From Sulfitobacter noctilucae (GTDB taxonomy: Bacteria > Pseudomonadota > Alphaproteobacteria > Rhodobacterales > Rhodobacteraceae): DNA of 64,000 nucleotides. The DNA lies in assembly GCF_000622365.1 (NCBI RefSeq), contig NZ_JASC01000003.1, forward strand, positions 124,001 through 188,000. The letters run 5' to 3'. Made by a program: the position numbers and the translations under genes. Positions 46,461 through 56,541 of this stretch are shown here, piece by piece; position 1 is the stretch's first letter, and each line of letters opens with the position of its first letter. The notes under the pieces are model-generated. The model made no database searches and was not told where the DNA came from. It saw nothing but the letters and a program-made list of their open reading frames with translations.

Positions 46461-47333
46461 CTATCTCAGGAACCCGATTGTGTAGGTCGGAGCGGACATT
46501 TCTTTTTCAAGATAGGCGCTTAGAGCTGTTTCATCAGGTTGCCGAACAGTTTTGGTTTCTTCTGCGGCCAAACCGCCGGAGATGAAAAGGGAATCGATAT
46601 CCTCTCCCATTGCGCCAGCGACGTCGGTCAATACACCGTCGCCGATGCACAAAACACGCTCATCAGCCACGGGTTTGCCCAGTGCGGCAAGGCGGCGGCG
46701 TGCGAGATCGTAAATCGGCGGATGGGGTTTCCCGAAATAGAGGCTCTCTCCACCCATTTCGGTGTAGAGGCGGGCCAGAGCGCCTGCGCACCATTCGCGT
46801 TTCTCGCCGCGATCCACGACGATATCGGGGTTGGCACAGAGAAGTTTCAACCCCTTCTGCTTGGCATAGAGAAACTGCGGGCGCATCACATCGGGGTCAG
46901 CCATCGGGTCTTCCGGCCCCGTGCAAACAATACCTTCGGCTTCCTCGAGCGGCACCTGCTCCATTTCGACAGGATCGTCCAACAGGTTCATTGGTTGAAA
47001 GAATTTCTCCTCACCGGGTTGGCCGATGAACCAGACTTTCTTGCCTACGGCGCCCTGAAACATTGCGGAACGCGCTGAATCGCCGGAGGTGGCGATGGTG
47101 TCCCATGCGTCATCCGGCACGCCGAAATGTGTCAGTTGTTTTTCAACGCCAGCCCGGGGGCGCGGCGAATTGGTAAGCAACACAACCTTGCCGCCCGTTG
47201 CCCGGTATTTCTGCAACGCGGCGCAGGCATCCGGGAACGCAGTAACGCCATTATGCACACAACCCCAAAGATCGACGAAAAGCGCATCATATTGTGCGGA
47301 AATTTCGGAAAGGGTTTCGATAATCCGGGTCAT
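46461..47333 (-). CDS. HAD-superfamily hydrolase of the TIGR01459 type
   Basis: A 290-residue HAD phosphatase. The nucleophile motif is YDALFVDLWGCVHNG near residue 15, motif II is VVLLTNSPRPR near 47, and FGKPHPPIYDLA near 192 with CIGDGVLTDVAGA near 218 provide the Lys and the metal-binding acids. The motif I second Asp is replaced by Trp-Gly (DLWG), as usual in this subfamily. The substrate is unknown. I chose the ATG at 47333 because GGAG is correctly spaced; an ATG at 47345 lacks a site. Confidence 0.88.
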   Translation of the reverse strand: MTRIIETLSEISAQYDALFVDLWGCVHNGVTAFPDACAALQKYRATGGKVVLLTNSPRPRAGVEKQLTHFGVPDDAWDTIATSGDSARSAMFQGAVGKKVWFIGQPGEEKFFQPMNLLDDPVEMEQVPLEEAEGIVCTGPEDPMADPDVMRPQFLYAKQKGLKLLCANPDIVVDRGEKREWCAGALARLYTEMGGESLYFGKPHPPIYDLARRRLAALGKPVADERVLCIGDGVLTDVAGAMGEDIDSLFISGGLAAEETKTVRQPDETALSAYLEKEMSAPTYTIGFLR

Positions 47334-47419
47334 GGCCTGCTCCATTTTGATATAGAGCAGGCTTAGGGGATTTGACCGTCGGATGGAATAGCGTCGGGCG
47401 GCATGCCGCCCGGGCTGGC

Positions 47420-48340
47420 TTACATTTTAAGGTTGGGAATGATCTGCTTTTTGCGGCTCATCACGCCGGGCAGAACGACAGTGTCGCCCGAAACAGTCAC
47501 ATCAAAGCTTTTCTCCGCGATGGATTTCACGGTGTCATTGGGGACCAGCAGCGTGGCTTCCTCGTTCAGGATGTCCACGATGAACAGCAGCACTTCGGCG
47601 GCGTCATCTTCGGATGCGACAGTCGGCATTGCTGCCATCAGTGCATCTTTGCGGGCCAAGAGCGGAGCAGGTGAGGTGGTTTCCAAAACCGAGACCCGCA
47701 GACCAGTACCGTCCAGATCGAATTCCTTGCTGTCCATGCGAAGCAGTTCGGCTTCGGAAAAGGACGAAACGTCGGATTTGGCTGCGAACATCTGTGCGGC
47801 ATAGTCAGAGATGTCGACGCCCAGTTCTTCGGCGATGGACCAAGCGATGGCTTTGTCTTCCTGAGTGGTGGTCGGGCTGCGGAATTCCAGCGTGTCGGAC
47901 AGGATACAGGACAGAGCCGCACCTTTGATCTCGCTTGGGGTCTGTGCCCAGTCCTTGCCGATCATCTTCCACATGATCGTTGCCGTACACGCGAGCGGCT
48001 GGATGTTGATCTCGATCGGTGAACGCGTCTCAAGGCCGGCAACCAGACGGTGGTGGTCGATGATACCAGTGATGTTGGTGTCATTGATATTGTCGGGAAG
48101 TTCGGCGGGATTGTTGGTGTCCACGATGACAACATCTGTATCCGCTTCCAAACCGTCGAGAATCTCTGGCTTATCAAGGTTCCAATGGTCCAGCATGAAC
48201 AGGGCTTCGGTGTTCGGCTCGCCCCACAAAACTGGCTTGGCCTCAACGCCTTTGATGTGGTCCAGATACCAGGCCCAGATGATGGGGCTGCCGGTGCTGT
48301 CGGTGTCGGGATTCTTGTGGCCAAAGACGAGAGTGGTCAT
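47420..48340 (-). CDS. ppaC: Manganese-dependent inorganic pyrophosphatase
   Basis: This family II pyrophosphatase (DHH fold) hydrolyses pyrophosphate in the cytoplasm. The 306 residues start TTLVFGHKNPDTDS with the first metal ligands, continue with VVIVDTNNPAELPD near residue 71 and the DHH motif IIDHHRLVAG near 93, and end with the DHHA2 domain whose last residues MSRKKQIIP bind substrate. Length fits. It is on the same strand as the YjbR-like gene upstream. Confidence 0.95.
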   Translation of the reverse strand: MTTLVFGHKNPDTDSTGSPIIWAWYLDHIKGVEAKPVLWGEPNTEALFMLDHWNLDKPEILDGLEADTDVVIVDTNNPAELPDNINDTNITGIIDHHRLVAGLETRSPIEINIQPLACTATIMWKMIGKDWAQTPSEIKGAALSCILSDTLEFRSPTTTQEDKAIAWSIAEELGVDISDYAAQMFAAKSDVSSFSEAELLRMDSKEFDLDGTGLRVSVLETTSPAPLLARKDALMAAMPTVASEDDAAEVLLFIVDILNEEATLLVPNDTVKSIAEKSFDVTVSGDTVVLPGVMSRKKQIIPNLKM

Positions 48341-48414
48341 GGGAGCTGTCCTTTGCTGGGCATATCGTTTGCGCGCCTTATAGGAGCGGTCAACGTTATT
48401 GTCACGTCTCTCTC

Positions 48415-48768
48415 TTAGAGCCCTAGTTCGCTGCGTTTTTTGCGCGTCAACTTGGCCATCACCATGTCATAGGAGGCCTGGATATGCTCGCGCAGGCTGT
48501 CATCGGACAGACCCGGAGCATCGTAGTGCTGTATCCATTTCAGGCCCCGCGACGCCATATAAGGGGCAGGGCGCAGGCCGGGACTGTCTGACAAAATTTC
48601 GAACGCCATATCGGACGCTTTGAAGGTCACGGTTGCCCCGGTCCCACCCATGCCAATCACGGCAAATACTTTGCCACCGATCTTGTAGACGTCCGCATCG
48701 CCCCACTGCACCACATGGGTGACGTGGGGCAGGCCCGCACAGAAATGCTTCAACTCTGTTCGTGTCAT
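48415..48768 (-). CDS. MmcQ/YjbR-family protein
   Basis: A 117-residue YjbR-fold protein with the usual start LKHFCAGLPHVTHVVQWGD and the strand KVFAVIGMGGTGATVTFKAS, then GLKWIQHYDAPGLSDDSLREHI. The fold resembles DNA-binding double-wing proteins, but binding has not been shown in general. It lies upstream of ppaC on the same strand, 74 bases away, and is divergent from the DUF2161 gene. Confidence 0.9.
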   Translation of the reverse strand: MTRTELKHFCAGLPHVTHVVQWGDADVYKIGGKVFAVIGMGGTGATVTFKASDMAFEILSDSPGLRPAPYMASRGLKWIQHYDAPGLSDDSLREHIQASYDMVMAKLTRKKRSELGL

Positions 48769-48821
48769 GGGCGCAGGTTAGCGGGTTGGCCTGTGCATGC
48801 AAATGGGTCAATTATGGTGTC

Positions 48822-49502
48822 ATGACAAAACCCCGCGAAACCGATCTGTATCCGCCGATCAAGGCGTTCCTTGAGGATCAGGGCTATGTCGTGAAATCCG
48901 AAGTGGGCGCGGCTGATGTGGTCGCGGTGCGGGGGGCGGAGCCGCCTGTGGTGGTGGAGCTGAAGCTGGGTTTTTCGCTGACGCTGTTTCACCAATGTGT
49001 GGCGCGACTGTCCGTAAGCGATGAGGTTTATCTCGCCGTGGCGCGGGTGCCGGGCAAACGCTTTGCCAAGGCAGTCAAGGAGAATACCGCGCTGGCGCGA
49101 CGGCTGGGGCTTGGGCTGATCACCGTGCGGCTCAAGGACAGCCTGGTCGAGGTGCATTGCGATCCGGGGCCATACGTCCCGCGCAAGTCCAAGAAGCGTC
49201 AGGCGCAGTTACTTCTCGAATTTGCGCGACGGCAGGGCGACCCGAACGACGGCGGGCAAACGCGGGCGGGGCTGGTCACGGCCTATCGGCAGGATGCACT
49301 GAAACTGGCGGTCTATTTGTTTGAGGTCGGTGCCAGCAAAGGCGCGGATGTAGCGCGGGAAACAGGTGTTTCAGTGGCCACGCGGATGATGCGCGACAAC
49401 CATTATGGCTGGTTCGAGAAGGTGGAGAAGGGAGTTTACGGGCTGGCCCCGGCGGGTGCGAAGGCCGTTCTGACCGCGGGGAAGGTTTTAGGGACAGATT
49501 GA
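48822..49502 (+). CDS. DUF2161 putative PD-(D/E)XK phosphodiesterase
   Basis: A 226-residue protein whose N-terminal half has a restriction-endonuclease-like core: GAADVVAVRGAE provides the Asp and PVVVELKLGFSL the ELK pair of a PD-(D/E)XK site. The C-terminal part (about residues 125-226) contains AVYLFEVGASKGADVARETG and ATRMMRDNHYGWFEK, resembling a winged helix. DUF2161 proteins are known mainly in Rhodobacterales and lack a proven role. Its last 67 bases overlap the convergent RTX-Hint gene. Confidence 0.88.
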   Translation: MTKPRETDLYPPIKAFLEDQGYVVKSEVGAADVVAVRGAEPPVVVELKLGFSLTLFHQCVARLSVSDEVYLAVARVPGKRFAKAVKENTALARRLGLGLITVRLKDSLVEVHCDPGPYVPRKSKKRQAQLLLEFARRQGDPNDGGQTRAGLVTAYRQDALKLAVYLFEVGASKGADVARETGVSVATRMMRDNHYGWFEKVEKGVYGLAPAGAKAVLTAGKVLGTD

Positions 49503-51094
49503 TCCGCCAAACGCCCCAGCTCGGTATGGCAGAATGAGGTTTCCCTCAGCTCTGCACGGCTGAGCAAAGGACGGCAGCGGCGTTTGTGTTGATGAAGAGG
49601 CGTCAAATTCGAGATGCCATCCAACGGAATGATCCCCGGTGCTGACGTTTTGCAATAGTAGCTTTCGGTCCATACTCCTTCGACGTTCACCAGCTCGTGG
49701 CGGGCCAACAGAATATGAATGTAGCGAATTGCATTCGGACGGTTGTTTTGCACCCGCGCAACCTTTTTTCGATCGGTCAGATGTATGGCACGGATCAGTG
49801 ATCTCCCGTCTTGAAGCGCAAAGGCATGTTGCCGGGATACATGCATGCGGGCAAAGGGTAGGCCATCGCCGAATGCGCCCTTTTCAATAACGACAGGGCG
49901 CAGGTTCTTTTTGCTCCGGATCAGATTTGCGGACAGTCGGGTGCTGAGAAGGGCCAGTACAGGTTGCGTGCCGCGGTCCGCGGTGATCACCAGATCACCC
50001 TGCTGTAACGCGCCCAGAGGCCGATACCCGCACGGTGTAAGAATGCGCGCGTGCGGTGTGAAACACGTCATGGACCAGATGGCCGGGTTTCCGTTCTGCG
50101 CAGGCGTATATTCGCCGCTGGTTACAAGCTGGTTTCTAAGATCGCCCTCGCTGTCAGGGGCGGTGCCGGGGGCAAAATCGAGGGTGAGCGAATCGTCGTT
50201 GTTTCCGGCGAAGGTCAGCTGCCAAGTGTCTTCGTCGATCTGGAAGAATTCGACACTGCTCGGGGGGGTGCTTCCGATGTAAATGAAATCATCCTCTCCC
50301 TCAAAATCAAAGGCGAAGTCATGACCCAGTCCCGGCTCGAACCGCACGACATCGCGATCTGATTCTGTCGGATCGGTCGGGCCGCCGCCGGCATTGCGGT
50401 CCATATAATAGGAATCGCTTCCGCTTCCGCCGTCGAAGTAGTCGCCGCCGCTCCCGCCATAGAGACTGTCATCGCCTGCATCACCATACAATGCGTCGGC
50501 ACCTTCGTGGCCCTGAAGAGAGTCGGCACCGTCCCCGCCATGAAGTGTATCGTCGCCTTGCTGTCCGAGCAGGGTATCATTGCCGGTTCCACCCAAAGCT
50601 GAATCGTTGCCTGCGCCGCCATCCAGGTTGTCTGCCTCCGATCCACCTTGAAGCGCGTCGTCACCTTCGCCACCTTGCAAGTTATCAAAGCCCGCGCCGC
50701 CCGAGATGGAATCATTCCCTGCTTGACCTACTAGCCAGTCGTTTCCGGCCCCGCCCGAAATGCTGTCGTCATCACCGCCGCCGTATATCTCATCATCGCC
50801 CTCCTCTCCGCTAAGGGTGTCCTGACCGCTGTTGCCATCCAGCGTATCTGCGCCTGTGCCCCCGCGGATGCTGTCATTGCCGCTGTTGCCATCAAGGCTG
50901 TCATCCCCTGAGCCGCCATCAACGGTGTCTGAACCGGATCCAGCATAGACCTTGTCGTCGCCATCGCCTGCGGAAATGCTGTCGCTGTCGCCATTGCCGT
51001 GGACCGTGTCATTGCCGCCGGCACCAGAGATAGTGTCAGCGCTATCGCCCGCCACTATACTGTCGTTGCCGTCTCCACCGTTGAGTGTCGCCAT
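49436..51094 (-). CDS. RTX calcium-binding protein with C-terminal Hint domain
   Basis: A 552-residue exported protein. Residues about 4-230 are some 25 tandem RTX nonapeptides (GGxGxDxux, for example GGSGDDSLDGNSGNDS), which fold as calcium-bound beta rolls outside the cell after type I secretion. A beta domain follows (about 245-340), and from Cys344 (CFTPHARILTPCGYRPLG) a Hint_2 domain runs to about residue 500, with SRQHAFALQDGRS and LLARHELVNVEGVWTESYY. Hint domains are related to inteins and hedgehog processing domains, so self-cleavage is possible, not shown. No type I secretion genes are near. I chose the ATG at 51094. Confidence 0.9.
   Translation of the reverse strand: MATLNGGDGNDSIVAGDSADTISGAGGNDTVHGNGDSDSISAGDGDDKVYAGSGSDTVDGGSGDDSLDGNSGNDSIRGGTGADTLDGNSGQDTLSGEEGDDEIYGGGDDDSISGGAGNDWLVGQAGNDSISGGAGFDNLQGGEGDDALQGGSEADNLDGGAGNDSALGGTGNDTLLGQQGDDTLHGGDGADSLQGHEGADALYGDAGDDSLYGGSGGDYFDGGSGSDSYYMDRNAGGGPTDPTESDRDVVRFEPGLGHDFAFDFEGEDDFIYIGSTPPSSVEFFQIDEDTWQLTFAGNNDDSLTLDFAPGTAPDSEGDLRNQLVTSGEYTPAQNGNPAIWSMTCFTPHARILTPCGYRPLGALQQGDLVITADRGTQPVLALLSTRLSANLIRSKKNLRPVVIEKGAFGDGLPFARMHVSRQHAFALQDGRSLIRAIHLTDRKKVARVQNNRPNAIRYIHILLARHELVNVEGVWTESYYCKTSAPGIIPLDGISNLTPLHQHKRRCRPLLSRAELRETSFCHTELGRLADQSVPKTFPAVRTAFAPAGASP
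50405..51085 (-). repeat. RTX nonapeptide array
   Basis: About 25 in-frame 27-base units encoding GGxGxDxuxG-type nonapeptides. The units vary in sequence, so it is a protein-level rather than a strict DNA repeat. Confidence 0.9.
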
Positions 51095-51209
51095 TACAGA
51101 CCCTTTGCTTGTACCGGAACGCAGGTGTAGGGCAGGCGACTGAAACAATGTGTTGATGAGGCCAAGTTTCGGCAGGCAAGTCTGCTTAGAATTTTTCTCA
51201 ACCTGTCTG

Positions 51210-51238
51210 TTGACACCAATCCCAGCCATCCCTAGCTA
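51210..51238 (+). promoter_or_regulatory. Sigma-70-type promoter of groESL
   Basis: TTGACA (51210-51215) is a perfect -35; TAGCTA (51233-51238) follows after 17 bases as a weak -10. The CIRCE operator begins 8 bases downstream, where it would block transcription start. Confidence 0.6.
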
Positions 51239-51245
51239 TGCGTCG

Positions 51246-51272
51246 TTATCACTCAGACCACATGAGTGCTAA
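51246..51272 (+). promoter_or_regulatory. CIRCE operator for HrcA
   Basis: TTATCACTC-N9-GAGTGCTAA matches the CIRCE consensus TTAGCACTC-N9-GAGTGCTAA with a single mismatch (T for G in the left arm) and exact 9-base spacing. CIRCE is bound by the HrcA repressor, so groESL should be induced when HrcA is inactive on heat shock. HrcA itself is not in the window. Confidence 0.92.
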
Positions 51273-51338
51273 CGCCTGATCTGCTCACAACAGGGCAGCA
51301 GGCCGGGTGAAACCTTTGAGCCTTAAGGAGCTACAAAG

Positions 51339-51626
51339 ATGGCATTGAAACCGCTTCACGACCGCGTGCTGGTAAAGCGCACAGAAAGCGAAGAGAAAAC
51401 CGCAGGCGGCTTGATCATTCCTGATTCCGCCAAGGAAAAGCCCTCCGAGGGTGAAGTTGTGTCCGTGGGCGATGGCGCCCGCAAGGACAGCGGCGAACTG
51501 ATCGCACCAGCGGTCAAGGCAGGCGACAAGATCCTGTTCGGCAAATGGTCCGGCACCGAAGTTACCGTAGACGGTGAAGAGATGCTGATGATGAAAGAGA
51601 GCGACATCATGGGGATCATCTCCTGA
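51339..51626 (+). CDS. groES: Co-chaperonin GroES
   Basis: GroES caps the GroEL chamber during protein folding. The 95 residues begin [19 protein letters not shown], with the mobile loop [18 protein letters not shown] near residue 20 and the C-terminal [19 protein letters not shown] precedes the ATG. It lies 74 bases before groEL, behind the CIRCE operator. Confidence 0.98.
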   Translation: MALKPLHDRVLVKRTESEEKTAGGLIIPDSAKEKPSEGEVVSVGDGARKDSGELIAPAVKAGDKILFGKWSGTEVTVDGEEMLMMKESDIMGIIS

Positions 51627-51687
51627 TTGGAGTGATCGGTGCGCGGTACCGCGCATCTCAGGATTGACGCTTAATTCAACAAGATAA

Positions 51688-53352
<1,665 letters not shown>

Positions 53353-53430
53353 GACGGTCCTTTCAGGATCGCCTTCGCCCGCGTCATTTTCATGAGAAAA
53401 TGCCGGGCTGCTTAGCAACCGCAAATACGA

Positions 53431-53459
53431 GGGCGCAGCTGTAATGGCTGCGCCCTTTT
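53431..53459 (+). terminator. Terminator of groESL
   Basis: GGGCGCAGC and GCTGCGCCC form a 9-base stem around TGTAATG, followed by TTTT. It lies 78 bases after the groEL stop. Confidence 0.85.
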
Positions 53460-53559
53460 GCATAGGCAGCCGACGAAAGCAGAGATTTCGCGTAGAGCGT
53501 TAAGACAGCTGCAACGGATAGAAGCTATGGGTGAGGCCCGCAGACCAGTGTGAGCCGTT

Positions 53560-54282
53560 ATGACACCAGAGTTAGAGCAGACAGATCCGGTGCCGCCGGC
53601 GTCCGGTGGCACTTCCAAAGATATTGACGATTTCATTTATCTGATCAGCCATGATGTGCGGGCCTCAGTGCGTGCCTTGTTGGAATTGCCACAGTGGATT
53701 GCAGAAGATCTTGAGGAATCCGGCTTCAAGATTGAAGGGCCGGTCGCAACCTCGATCGAGATGATGAACCGCCATACGGGGCGGCTTGACCGGATGCTGG
53801 TGGACCTGCTGACCTTTTCGCGTGTCGGTCGCATGCAAACGGTGCGTGAGGTGAATTTCAATGAAGCATTGGATCAGGTGCTCGAGGCGATGATACTGCC
53901 GACGGGGTTCAAGGTCGCCCGTGCGCTGGAGTGCGAGAATGTGATCATGGGCGACCGGGACGTCCTGACCCTCTTTGATGCCTTGCTTCAGAACGCCGTC
54001 AAACATCACGACAGGACTGAGGGCCATATCTCTGTGACTAGCACTTTTATAGATGGTGCTGTCGCGCTGACCGTCGCAGATGATGGGCCTGGTATTCTGC
54101 CTGAATATCACGAAAGGGTTTTTGGTCCGATGACAACGTTGCGCCCCCGTGACGAGGTGGAAGGCAGCGGTATGGGACTTGCCAATGTGCGCCGGATCGC
54201 GACCCATTATGGCGGCACGGCACGATTGATTTCAACGCCTGATACCCGCGGCTGTCAGGTAGAGGTGCGATTGCCGCTGTAG
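53560..54282 (+). CDS. Small cytoplasmic sensor histidine kinase
   Basis: A 240-residue histidine kinase with no membrane or sensor domain. The phosphorylated His is in YLISHDVRASVRAL (His31), and the ATP-binding domain has the N box LLQNAVKHHD near residue 144, G1 VADDGPGILPEYHERVFGP near 177 and G2 GSGMGLANVRRIA near 206. It probably senses its signal through another protein. It is followed after 133 bases by a single-domain response regulator on the same strand, likely its partner. Confidence 0.9.
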   Translation: MTPELEQTDPVPPASGGTSKDIDDFIYLISHDVRASVRALLELPQWIAEDLEESGFKIEGPVATSIEMMNRHTGRLDRMLVDLLTFSRVGRMQTVREVNFNEALDQVLEAMILPTGFKVARALECENVIMGDRDVLTLFDALLQNAVKHHDRTEGHISVTSTFIDGAVALTVADDGPGILPEYHERVFGPMTTLRPRDEVEGSGMGLANVRRIATHYGGTARLISTPDTRGCQVEVRLPL

Positions 54283-54415
54283 ACCACGCGCCACGTACTT
54301 GAGCCGATGCATCGAAAGCGCCGTAAATTCGCCATAGTTTGGCAGGTGCTCTTAAGGGTTCCTCAGCATTTCGGGGCAATTCTTGAGACATAGAGATCAA
54401 CCAAGGATGGTCCAA

Positions 54416-55081
54416 ATGCTACATACGAACACGAATTCTTCCTCCTACCCCGGCATCGTAGGGATGCCGCAAGATTTGCGGGTGCTTTTGTTGGATGACA
54501 GCAACTTTGACCGCGCCCGGATCAAACGCCTGTCGCAAAAGACGAAGATGGGTATTCACATGGATGAAGTGGATAGCATCGCGGCGATGGACGTCGCGGT
54601 TGCCCGCGAAAATTACGATCTGATCCTCATCGATTATCGCTTGCCCGAAGGCGACGGGATGCAGGCGTTGGAACATGTCATGCGTACTGATCTGAACAAA
54701 GACGCAGGCAAGATCATGATCACGGGCGATGGCTCCAGAAATACCGCGTTGCAGGCGATGCGAGGTGGATACCATGATTTTCTAAGCAAGGATGACATGG
54801 ACGTTGACGGTCTTCGTAATGCGATGATGAACGCGCTGAGCGTCGCGCGGGAGCGTCAGCATATGATCCTGCAAACGCTGCAGCAGACGGAGATCATACG
54901 TCAAGGGCTGCTATCGGCGTTGAAAGACAGCGAAGTGCAAGGGAATGTCGTATCCTTGCTGCGCGAAAACATGATCGGTATGGGTGCCGGAAACGATACC
55001 CTGCGCAATCGTTTCGACATCGCTGATATGGACTCATTCCTCGCGGGTTTAGGGGATGAGGACGAGTTCATCTTCCACTGA
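54416..55081 (+). CDS. Receiver-domain response regulator without DNA-binding domain
   Basis: A 221-residue protein with a receiver domain at about residues 20-140: LLLDDSNFDRARIKRLSQ with the acidic pair, the phosphoacceptor Asp73 in LILIDYRLPEGDGM, the Thr in KIMITGDGSRNT and the Lys in DFLSKDDMD. The last 80 residues are helical with no known output domain, ending DMDSFLAGLGDEDEF. AAGGA lies eight bases before the chosen ATG at 54416. It probably acts with the upstream kinase as a phosphorelay or through protein contacts. Confidence 0.88.
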   Translation: MLHTNTNSSSYPGIVGMPQDLRVLLLDDSNFDRARIKRLSQKTKMGIHMDEVDSIAAMDVAVARENYDLILIDYRLPEGDGMQALEHVMRTDLNKDAGKIMITGDGSRNTALQAMRGGYHDFLSKDDMDVDGLRNAMMNALSVARERQHMILQTLQQTEIIRQGLLSALKDSEVQGNVVSLLRENMIGMGAGNDTLRNRFDIADMDSFLAGLGDEDEFIFH

Positions 55082-55201
55082 ACTTCGCGAGGGTAAGGCT
55101 ACCGTTCGCGACCCAGTGGGCGGCTCCTAATTTTTGGCACGCCCGTTTTTCAAGGCGTAGCAACCTCTTGGCCTGTCAGCTTTTACCGGCTAAGCCAAAG
55201 C

Positions 55202-56050
55202 ATGCGCCTTGCTCTTGCCATTACCCTTGCCATGATCGCCTTTGCGGCAAATTCTGTGCTTACCCGCATGGCCATTGAGGGCGGGCATATTGATCCTTCC
55301 GGTTTCGCAATCGTGCGCGTGGTTTCTGGTGCGGTGGTTTTGGGGATGGTGGTCTCCTTACGCGGTGGCGGGCTGCCGCTTTTGCGGCGCAACCGCATCC
55401 CCGGGGCGCTTAGTCTGGCGGTGTATATCGTGGGGTTTTCATTGGCCTATCTCACGTTGGATGCGGGGCTTGGAGCACTTATTCTGTTCGGCGTCGTCCA
55501 GATCACGATGTTCGCGCATAGTATCGCGACCGGTACCCGCCCCGGTATGCGTCAATGGACCGGTGGCGCAGTGGCCTTTGCGGGGTTGGTGGTCGCGCTT
55601 TGGCCCGGGCCGGGCAGCACTGTCGAACCTATCGGGGCGCTGTTGATGGTCTTCGCTGGATTGGGATGGGCCGCTTATACAATTCAGGGCCGCGGTGCGC
55701 GCGACCCGCTTGCCGCGACATCTGCAAACTTTCTGCTCTGCGTTCCCATCCTTCTGATTTTGCTGACGGGCACGGGCCTGCGCTTTGCGCCGACCGGCGT
55801 GGCGTTGGGCATCCTTTGTGGCGGGCTGACGTCGGGTCTGGGGTATGCACTTTGGTACGCTGTACTGCCTCGGATCGACGGGGCCACGGCCGCCATTGTT
55901 CAACTGAGCGTTCCGGTGATTGCAATTTTTGCGGGCGTGGTCCTGCTGGGAGAGGTCGTAACCGTGCCGTTGATCCTTGCAACCGTGCTCGTCGTCGGTG
56001 GGATTGGCTGGTCGGTCAGCGCAAGAGCAGTTCCAGCGGATCGTAGCTGA
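55202..56050 (+). CDS. DMT-superfamily transporter (EamA)
   Basis: A 282-residue inner-membrane protein with ten predicted helices in two EamA halves. The N-terminus ITLAMIAFAANSVLTRMAIEG and the second half LTSGLGYALWYAVLPRIDGATAA are typical. The substrate cannot be told. No clear ribosome binding site is seen before the ATG. Its end overlaps the convergent NUDIX gene by 35 bases. Confidence 0.88.
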   Translation: MRLALAITLAMIAFAANSVLTRMAIEGGHIDPSGFAIVRVVSGAVVLGMVVSLRGGGLPLLRRNRIPGALSLAVYIVGFSLAYLTLDAGLGALILFGVVQITMFAHSIATGTRPGMRQWTGGAVAFAGLVVALWPGPGSTVEPIGALLMVFAGLGWAAYTIQGRGARDPLAATSANFLLCVPILLILLTGTGLRFAPTGVALGILCGGLTSGLGYALWYAVLPRIDGATAAIVQLSVPVIAIFAGVVLLGEVVTVPLILATVLVVGGIGWSVSARAVPADRS

Positions 56051-56501
56051 TACCGCCGCCAGGACCAAAAGCCAGAGCGCGCAGGCTGTCGGGTTTGTGG
56101 CGATATGTTTGCAGCTCCGCCTCCGTTAGCCAGTACCACTTGTCGACGATCCGGTCAGGATCTTGCCAGGTCGGGTCAATCTGCGCGGTGCCGCTTAACG
56201 CGCAACGAAAATAGATATCGACCTGATGAAAGGCCGTACCAGGATCGTGAAATTCGTTTACCATGCACGGGTCGCCCACCTCGACAGACAGACCGGTTTC
56301 CTCATAAAGTTCACGACGCAGATTGTCGGGGAGGGAACTGCCGGTTTCCACACCGCCACCGGGCAGGCACAACAGATCGCTCTGCCCATCGGGATAGGCA
56401 TTGACCAGCAGCAGCCTGTCCTGGTGCACAATGACCGCTCGCACGGCAAGTCGGGGTGATTTGGGGCGCATCGGCTGACTTTCGCAAAGCTTTTGACGCA
56501 T
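56016..56501 (-). CDS. NUDIX hydrolase
   Basis: A 161-residue NUDIX protein with the box GGGVETGSSLPDNLRRELYE and EETGLSV near residues 48-74. The catalytic REL and EE residues are intact, but the first box Glu is replaced by Ser (ETGSS), which is unusual. The substrate is a nucleoside diphosphate linked to some moiety, not identified. Start is ATG at 56501; another Met at 56471 is possible and the two have similarly weak ribosome sites. It overlaps the convergent transporter by 35 bases. Confidence 0.85.
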   Translation of the reverse strand: MRQKLCESQPMRPKSPRLAVRAVIVHQDRLLLVNAYPDGQSDLLCLPGGGVETGSSLPDNLRRELYEETGLSVEVGDPCMVNEFHDPGTAFHQVDIYFRCALSGTAQIDPTWQDPDRIVDKWYWLTEAELQTYRHKPDSLRALAFGPGGGISYDPLELLLR

Positions 56502-56541
56502 AGCATTTCACAGTGCAGGAATTCAGTCTATCTGAACAGAC

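Noticed and set aside
47396..47411. GC-rich perfect palindrome after ppaC as a terminator
   Set aside because: GGGCGGCATGCCGCCC is not followed by a T run on either strand, so a Rho-independent terminator is not supported.
49436..51094. Part of a type I secreted toxin operon
   Set aside because: No ABC exporter, membrane fusion protein, acyltransferase or toxin domain is next to the RTX gene.
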